Shown here piece by piece: positions 11,443-13,475 of a DNA stretch of 13,475 nt (within the stretch, counting starts at the first letter, position 1; every line of letters begins with the position of its first letter). The stretch covers positions 6,737 through 20,211 of the forward strand of contig DFHY01000118.1 of the NCBI GenBank assembly GCA_002371345.1, read 5' to 3'. The stretch comes from Lachnospiraceae bacterium UBA3711 (GTDB lineage: Bacteria; Bacillota; Clostridia; Lachnospirales; Lachnospiraceae). The position numbers were made by a program, and so were the translations under genes. Below the pieces are notes generated by a model. It saw only the letters and a program-made list of their open reading frames with translations, was not told the origin of the DNA and did no database searches.

Positions 11443-13475
11443 TTGAGCACGGCAAAAAGAACAGACCGGATCATCATTCTTGTGCTGCTGCTTATCGCGG
11501 TACTGATTGCGGTAAGGGTGATCACCGGCAGAAAAACCGGGTCAGCGGCAGGGACAGGAGGAAGCTCTCATCAGGTTACCTATCAGGATTATAACGGAAA
11601 AAAGATCGGCATCATGACAGGCACGAACATGGAGAAGGAGAGCTTCCATTATTTCCCTGACAGTGAATACTTCTACTTTGACGGCTATACGAATATCAAC
11701 ACGGCGCTTGAGACCGGAACAATTGACGCGTATCTGGGCGATGAACCGGCGCTGAGGAGCATACACGCGGCTCAGCCGCAGATCTCGTACATCAGGGAAC
11801 GGCTGACCAACAACCAGTATTCATTTGCTTTTCGCAAGGATGATCCGGAAGAGAAGAAGCTGCATGATGAGTTCAATGACTTTCTAAGGAGGATCAGGGA
11901 GGATGGAACATACGAAGAGATAGACTCCACATGGTTCGGCACTGATGAGAGCAAAAAGGTGGTGGACATGTCCGGCCTTACGGGCGAGAACGGAACGGTC
12001 CATGTCATAACCACGTCGACCGACGAACCGTTTTCATATATCAAGGATGGGAAGCACGTAGGCTATGATATCGATGTGGCGGTACGCTTCTGCAGGGACG
12101 CGGGATACGCGGTGGATATCATGGATATGGACTTTCAGGCGCGGATTCCTGCTCTCGAATCCGGGGTGTTCGGATTCACGACGACTATGAATGTTACGCC
12201 TGAGCGGGAAGAAGCCGTTCTCTTCTCAGAACCGGTCAGCGAGGGCGGAATTGTGGTCGCCGTCCGTACTGAAGATCTTGCGGATGAGGCCGTCAGCGAC
12301 GCCGGCCCGTCTTCTTTCGACGGGAAGAGGGCCGGGGTGATCACCGGGTCTTTCCATGACTCCGTAGTGAGCAGTGAGTTCCCCAAGTCTGATATCTACA
12401 ACTATAACAGCTATCCCGATATGATCGCGGCGCTCAAGGCAGGAAAGATCGATTATTTCCTGGCGAGCACCGAGACCGCCAGCCATATCACGGACGCGGA
12501 GCAGTCAGTTGTCGCGCTGAGAGATCCGGTTCGGATTCTGGATATCGGCGCGATGTTCGCGAAGACATCCAGGGGAGAGAAGCTGAAGGAGCAGATGGAT
12601 GAATTCATCGGCAGAATAAAAGAGGACGGCACACTGGATCAGATCTACGCATTCTGGAAAGAACCGTCCTCGGCTTCGGTATCGGCGGATATGAACGGCC
12701 TTACCGCGGAAAACGGCACGCTGCGGTTCGCGACCAGCGGGACAAAGGTACCTGTCTCCTTTGTCGCGGACGGAAAGATCGCAGGCACTGATCCTGATAT
12801 CGCGATACGCTTCTGCAGGGAATACGGATACGGCATCGAGGTGTCGACTGTTGATACCGCCGGAATTATTCCGGGCATTACTACAGGTCTCTATGATTTT
12901 TCTCTCTCTGATATGGTGATCACGGATGAGAGAAAGGAGAGTGTGAACTTCTCCGTCCCGTATCACGGGACAGAGCTTCTGCTGCTCACACTGAGAGATA
13001 TAGCGGACTCGTCAGAGTCTGAAGCATCCTCCGGCGTCGGCGCCTGGTTCTCCAGGATAGCGTCAAGCTTCGAGAAGAACTTCATACGTGAGAACCGCTG
13101 GAAACTGATTCTGCAGGGCCTTGCGACAACCTGTCTGATCACTCTGCTGTCATCCCTGTTCGGCACCATACTGGCGTTTCTTCTGTGCATGTTCCGCCGT
13201 ACGGGCAGCAGGCTCGCTAATCTGATCACGGACATATACGTAAAAGTACTGCAGGGTACGCCGACGGTTGTCCTTCTGATGATTCTCTACTATGTCGTAT
13301 TCGGCAGAATAGGGGTCAGAGCTGTCTGGGTTGCAGTGATCGGTTTCACGATGAACTTCGGCGCGTACGTGTCCGAGATCATGCGTTCAGGCATCGAGAG
13401 CATCGATGCAGGCCAGTCGGAGGCCGCCCTCGCCCTTGGCTTCAATGAGCGGCAGACTTTCTTCGGCTTTATCTT
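11443..13475 (+). CDS. ABC transporter fusion: substrate-binding domains plus permease (partial)
   Basis: A polar-amino-acid-type ABC importer subunit, open for 677 codons to the window end. The start is TTG, set by AAGGAG at 11430-11435 seven bases upstream and an in-frame TAA at 11422. In order: a membrane anchor (residues ~10-24); a lobe-2-like half of a family-3 binding protein (~47-168, YNGKKIGIMTGTN, TIDAYLGDEPA); a complete binding domain (~183-405; lobe 1 with GYDIDVAVRFC, lobe 2 with FDGKRAGVITGS and KIDYFLAS); another lobe-1 half (~424-520; GTDPDIAIRFC); and a HisM/GlnP-type permease from ~550, with the EAA loop E660AALALG666 that contacts the ATPase. The phrases DMSGLTGENGT and DMNGLTAENGT lie 241 residues apart, which shows internal duplication. 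The rest of the permease, and probably an ATPase gene, should follow outside the window. The substrate is probably an amino acid, but this is unproven. Confidence 0.92.
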   Translation, partial: MSTAKRTDRIIILVLLLIAVLIAVRVITGRKTGSAAGTGGSSHQVTYQDYNGKKIGIMTGTNMEKESFHYFPDSEYFYFDGYTNINTALETGTIDAYLGDEPALRSIHAAQPQISYIRERLTNNQYSFAFRKDDPEEKKLHDEFNDFLRRIREDGTYEEIDSTWFGTDESKKVVDMSGLTGENGTVHVITTSTDEPFSYIKDGKHVGYDIDVAVRFCRDAGYAVDIMDMDFQARIPALESGVFGFTTTMNVTPEREEAVLFSEPVSEGGIVVAVRTEDLADEAVSDAGPSSFDGKRAGVITGSFHDSVVSSEFPKSDIYNYNSYPDMIAALKAGKIDYFLASTETASHITDAEQSVVALRDPVRILDIGAMFAKTSRGEKLKEQMDEFIGRIKEDGTLDQIYAFWKEPSSASVSADMNGLTAENGTLRFATSGTKVPVSFVADGKIAGTDPDIAIRFCREYGYGIEVSTVDTAGIIPGITTGLYDFSLSDMVITDERKESVNFSVPYHGTELLLLTLRDIADSSESEASSGVGAWFSRIASSFEKNFIRENRWKLILQGLATTCLITLLSSLFGTILAFLLCMFRRTGSRLANLITDIYVKVLQGTPTVVLLMILYYVVFGRIGVRAVWVAVIGFTMNFGAYVSEIMRSGIESIDAGQSEAALALGFNERQTFFGFI

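Noticed and set aside
1..13475. CRISPR arrays, insertion sequences, tRNA or rRNA genes
   Set aside because: No regularly spaced repeats, transposase motifs, terminal inverted repeats or tRNA-like cloverleaf sequences were seen on either strand by eye.

Overview
The window looks like chromosomal DNA from an anaerobic Gram-positive of the Clostridia, probably Lachnospiraceae-like. The reasons are a gap-pgk-tpiA glycolytic cluster, strong AGGAGG-type ribosome binding sites, roughly balanced base composition, and protein types typical of that group (a substrate-binding/permease fusion, a DUF2075-like nuclease-ATPase, and a clostridial-type cardiolipin synthase). The taxonomic call is an inference from gene content and motifs; no search was possible.

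Layout. (1) 1-2485, plus strand: the last 23 codons of gap, then pgk and tpiA. The gap-pgk gap holds three successive hairpins, the last a clear intrinsic terminator. The pgk-tpiA gap holds a stem-loop without a U-tract. A very strong terminator closes the block after tpiA. (2) 2509-3513, minus strand: one exported protein of unknown function with its own weaker terminator, convergent with tpiA. (3) 3514-3830: a 317-base divergent region with a TATAAT box and spaced TTAACA-like repeats. (4) 3831-5965, plus strand: a 13-codon leader ORF overlapping cardiolipin synthase (ATGA), then a small HD-domain protein. (5) 6014-6721: a self-contained unit with promoter, HdeD/DUF308 six-span membrane protein and terminator. 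(6) 6765-13475, plus strand, with no intrinsic terminator seen: a short membrane ORF that looks like a deleted PAP2 phosphatase, a cytoplasmic GH13 alpha-glucan hydrolase with a long C-terminal extension, a membrane-anchored alpha/beta hydrolase, a PD-(D/E)xK nuclease fused to an SF1-like ATPase, a possible 24-codon coupled ORF, and a large amino-acid-type ABC transporter gene that runs off the window.

How the genes may work together. The first block is housekeeping glycolysis (glyceraldehyde-3-phosphate to 3-phosphoglycerate, plus triose isomerisation). The cls-HD-hdeD stretch is envelope and stress flavoured. The last stretch may be one long transcript, but its products (glucan cleavage, ester hydrolysis, nucleic-acid processing, solute uptake) do not form an obvious pathway.

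The strongest candidates for something new are the permuted (lobe 2-lobe 1) arrangement of the transporter's binding domains, the nuclease-ATPase fusion, and the leader ORF coupled to cardiolipin synthase. I see no tRNA, rRNA, CRISPR array, insertion sequence or complete known defence system.
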